Below are positions 37,872 to 39,456 of a stretch of DNA of 39,456 bases, piece by piece. A program made the translations under genes and the position numbers. Source of the DNA: a virus. The number at the start of each line of letters is the position of its first letter. The stretch's first letter is position 1. The stretch lies in IMG/VR virus record IMGVR_UViG_3300020274_000011, positions 1 through 39,456 of that record; one strand, written 5' to 3'. The notes beneath the pieces are model-generated. The model searched no databases and was not told where the DNA came from. It saw only the letters and a program-made list of their open reading frames with translations.

Positions 37872-39104
37872 ATGAACTTGAGACCACATCAGCAACGTGC
37901 ATTTGATCGCATGCAGGAATACAACATGGGTCAGATCATCGTGCCTACTGGTGGTGGTAAGACTTATATCATGATCGCTGATTTGTTGGAGCAAATGAAG
38001 CAGAGATATGATTCAACTACAGTTGTAGTTGCACCTCGTATTCTGTTGGCAAATCAGTTGTGTGCAGAGTTTACAGAGTTCAGTCTCGATGCAGATATTA
38101 TGCATGTTCACTCAGGAGAGACACACTATTTCTCTAGCACAAAAGCAGAGGATGTGAAACTATTTGTAAGCACACATACTAAGCATAAGATCATTTTTAC
38201 AACTTATCACTCATTGCATCGTGTGGTAGATGCTGACATCAATGTTGATACCATTTACTACGATGAAGCACACAATGGAACAGGCAAAAGATTCTTTGAA
38301 GGTGTGATGGGCATGACATACAATGCTAGTCGCAGGTTTGCATTCACAGCAACACCTAAGTTTGGACGTGGTGCATCAAAGAATCGTGGCATGAACAACT
38401 CACAAGTGTGGGGTCAGACTCTAGAGTCAGTACCCGCACAGGAATTGATCGAAGCAGGTGCTATTCTACCACCTAAAGTTGTGCCTTTCGAGACTGATCG
38501 AGTCAGGGATAAGCACAACAACTTTGAGGTAGATGCTGCCAACCTAAAAGACATTCTAGATTCATTCGATAGTAATGAAGTAGCAAAAGTTTTGGTTGCT
38601 GCCCCTAGTTCAAAGATCCTAGGTTTCATGTTGGGTAGGACTGACATTCTACACTATCTCAAAGAGAATGGATATGACGTTATGCATATCACATCAAAGT
38701 TTGGTGCTATCATCAATGGCAAGAAAGTTGGACGTGAAGAGTTTTTCAATACTCTTACTGAGTGGGGCAACGATAACAGTAGGAGGTTCGTTGTTTTTCA
38801 CTACAGCATACTGTCTGAAGGTATCAATGTTACTGGTCTCACTCATACTGTTTTGTTGAGGAACTTGCCTATTATTGAAATGGCACAAACTATTGGTAGG
38901 GTCATTCGTATTCACAAAGATGATCGTAAAGCAGTTGAGCAGGGACTCATTCCAGTTGGTGCATTCAACTTGTATAAAAAACAGTTTGGTCAGGCAATCG
39001 TACCTACTGGTTACAAGTATGGAGATCGCATTGCAAAGAGACTACAGAATGTCATTGATTATATCTTTGTTGAGGGCATTCCGCCAGTATCCTATGTTTC
39101 CTAA
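37872..39104 (+). CDS. SF2 DEAH-box helicase, UvsW-like
   Basis: The 410-residue protein has all SF2 motifs: the Q-motif-like RPHQQRA (4-10), Walker A PTGGGKT (25-31), DEAH (131-134), TATP (159-162), motif V SEGINV (315-320) and motif VI QTIGRVIR (339-346). Proteins of this layout in T4-like phages are related to UvsW, which unwinds branched DNA and removes R-loops to switch replication modes. At about 410 residues it is shorter than T4 UvsW (587), lacking the N-terminal DNA-binding domain, so it may be a second, smaller helicase. It is driven by the composite promoter at 37821. Confidence 0.8.
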   Translation: MNLRPHQQRAFDRMQEYNMGQIIVPTGGGKTYIMIADLLEQMKQRYDSTTVVVAPRILLANQLCAEFTEFSLDADIMHVHSGETHYFSSTKAEDVKLFVSTHTKHKIIFTTYHSLHRVVDADINVDTIYYDEAHNGTGKRFFEGVMGMTYNASRRFAFTATPKFGRGASKNRGMNNSQVWGQTLESVPAQELIEAGAILPPKVVPFETDRVRDKHNNFEVDAANLKDILDSFDSNEVAKVLVAAPSSKILGFMLGRTDILHYLKENGYDVMHITSKFGAIINGKKVGREEFFNTLTEWGNDNSRRFVVFHYSILSEGINVTGLTHTVLLRNLPIIEMAQTIGRVIRIHKDDRKAVEQGLIPVGAFNLYKKQFGQAIVPTGYKYGDRIAKRLQNVIDYIFVEGIPPVSYVS

Positions 39105-39128
39105 TGTGCCACTACTTAAAGTGGCACA
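39105..39128 (+). repeat. Hairpin after the helicase (TGTGCCACT/AGTGGCACA)
   Basis: A perfect 9-bp stem with a 6-base loop ACTTAA starts one base after the helicase stop. There is no T run after it, so it is more likely to stabilise the mRNA end or be a binding site than a terminator. Confidence 0.6.
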
Positions 39129-39169
39129 CAGAGGCACACAGCAGGGTCTCAGCATGTTATATTAATAAT

Positions 39170-39243
39170 GTCGAAACAAACCACCGAACTCATTTGTGGG
39201 GTTATCCTACTAAGATATGAGAATCAGTGAGTTTTGTTTCGAC
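39170..39243 (+). repeat. Structured noncoding element with 11-bp inverted repeat
   Basis: GTCGAAACAAA (39170-39180) and TTTGTTTCGAC (39233-39243) pair perfectly over 11 bp, enclosing 52 bases that include internal pairings (CCAC/GTGG and CTCAT/ATGAG). Part of the left arm starts an ORF of only 20 codons (39168-39230) without a ribosome site. Together with the hairpin at 39105, the 159-base interval between helicase and next gene is mostly structure. It may be a small RNA or a regulatory site. Confidence 0.5.
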
Positions 39244-39263
39244 CCATCTAATTTAAGGTCACT

Positions 39264-39443
39264 ATGGTCACACTCACATTGACAAAAGATCAATTCAATG
39301 AACTGTATGATGCAGTCAAAGATCTACCAGACATCTATAAGTCTGAAGCACTTGCAGGAGAATATGAATTGGATAATGCACACTATGATTTGTTTGATGC
39401 AGTTAAAGCAATGGACAAAATAGCATTAGGAGATTCAAAATGA
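39264..39443 (+). CDS. Small hypothetical acidic protein (59 aa)
   Basis: ATG 39264 has a weak AAGG ribosome site, and 59 codons end at TGA 39441-39443, overlapping the next ATG (ATGA). The helical protein (TKDQFNELYDAVKDLPDIYKS, YELDNAHYDLFDAVKAMDKIA) repeats the LYDAVK/LFDAVK sequence, suggesting a two-fold helical repeat. No family is known. It directly follows the structured element and may be regulated by it. Confidence 0.6.
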   Translation: MVTLTLTKDQFNELYDAVKDLPDIYKSEALAGEYELDNAHYDLFDAVKAMDKIALGDSK

Positions 39444-39456
39444 AACTTTTAGTAAC
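39440..39456 (+). CDS. Start of the next gene, cut by window edge
   Basis: ATGAAACTTTTAGTAAC begins an open frame at an ATGA overlap with the preceding stop; only five full codons (M-K-L-L-V) are in the window, so the product cannot be identified. Confidence 0.5.

Noticed and set aside
39168-39230. 20-codon ORF within the inverted repeat
   Set aside because: No ribosome site, very short, and most of it lies in the paired structure; noncoding function is likelier.

Overview
The window looks like the late structural region of a T4-like cyanophage (contractile-tailed, marine, infecting Synechococcus or Prochlorococcus). Three observations support this: baseplate and hub proteins of the T4 family (gp53, gp48, gp54, gp26, gp27, gp5, gp4), late promoters of the T4 form (NATAAATA or CTAAATA), and host-derived photosynthesis and carbon genes typical of cyanophages (a CP12-like protein, CpeT, a plant-type ferredoxin). 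The DNA is AT-rich and the genes are tightly packed, mostly joined by ATGA or TAATG overlaps. No integrase, insertion sequence or CRISPR array was seen.

Layout. 1-2036 (minus strand): gp53 (cut by the window edge, with a serine-rich tail) and gp48. 2046-14067 (plus): gp4 head-completion nuclease, gp54, gp26 with a candidate -1 frameshift into a 60-codon extension, two paralogous tape-measure-like proteins (the second with a GH73-type muramidase domain), gp27, then the metabolic pair CP12 and CpeT, then gp5. 14069-16151: a consensus sigma70-type promoter, a chain of very small ORFs (including a 27-residue membrane peptide and a zinc-ribbon protein), tRNA-Leu(UAA) and two conserved phage proteins. 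16156-29656: large beta-rich structural proteins, then tail-fibre/adhesin genes sharing a P-x-GT-x-x-QRP module, a Cys-rich protein, a 2-oxoglutarate (2OG) oxygenase and two helical proteins. 29592-33161: a U32-like/methyltransferase fusion, ferredoxin, a second 2OG oxygenase and a polytopic membrane protein resembling DUF401. 33157-34368: a glycine-rich adhesin and a small conserved protein. 34365-37795: a second promoter and another run of small ORFs, including a third 2OG oxygenase. 37817-39456: a composite terminator/promoter, an SF2 DEAH-box helicase, a noncoding interval with a long inverted repeat, and one and a half small genes.

Working together. The left half builds the baseplate, hub and tail-tube nucleus and carries the wall-cutting activity. 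The middle supplies distal tail proteins and host-recognition fibres. The metabolic genes (CP12, CpeT, ferredoxin, perhaps the permease-like protein and the oxygenases) would adjust carbon flow, pigment maturation and electron transfer in the infected cyanobacterium. The sigma70-type promoters in front of small-ORF islands suggest that early-type units are embedded within the late region.

The strongest candidates for something undescribed are the T TTT TTC slippery site joining gp26 to a downstream -1 ORF, the U32-like/methyltransferase fusion, the ferredoxin/oxygenase/permease cassette, and the structured noncoding element near 39170-39243. All functional statements are from reading the sequence; no database search was run.
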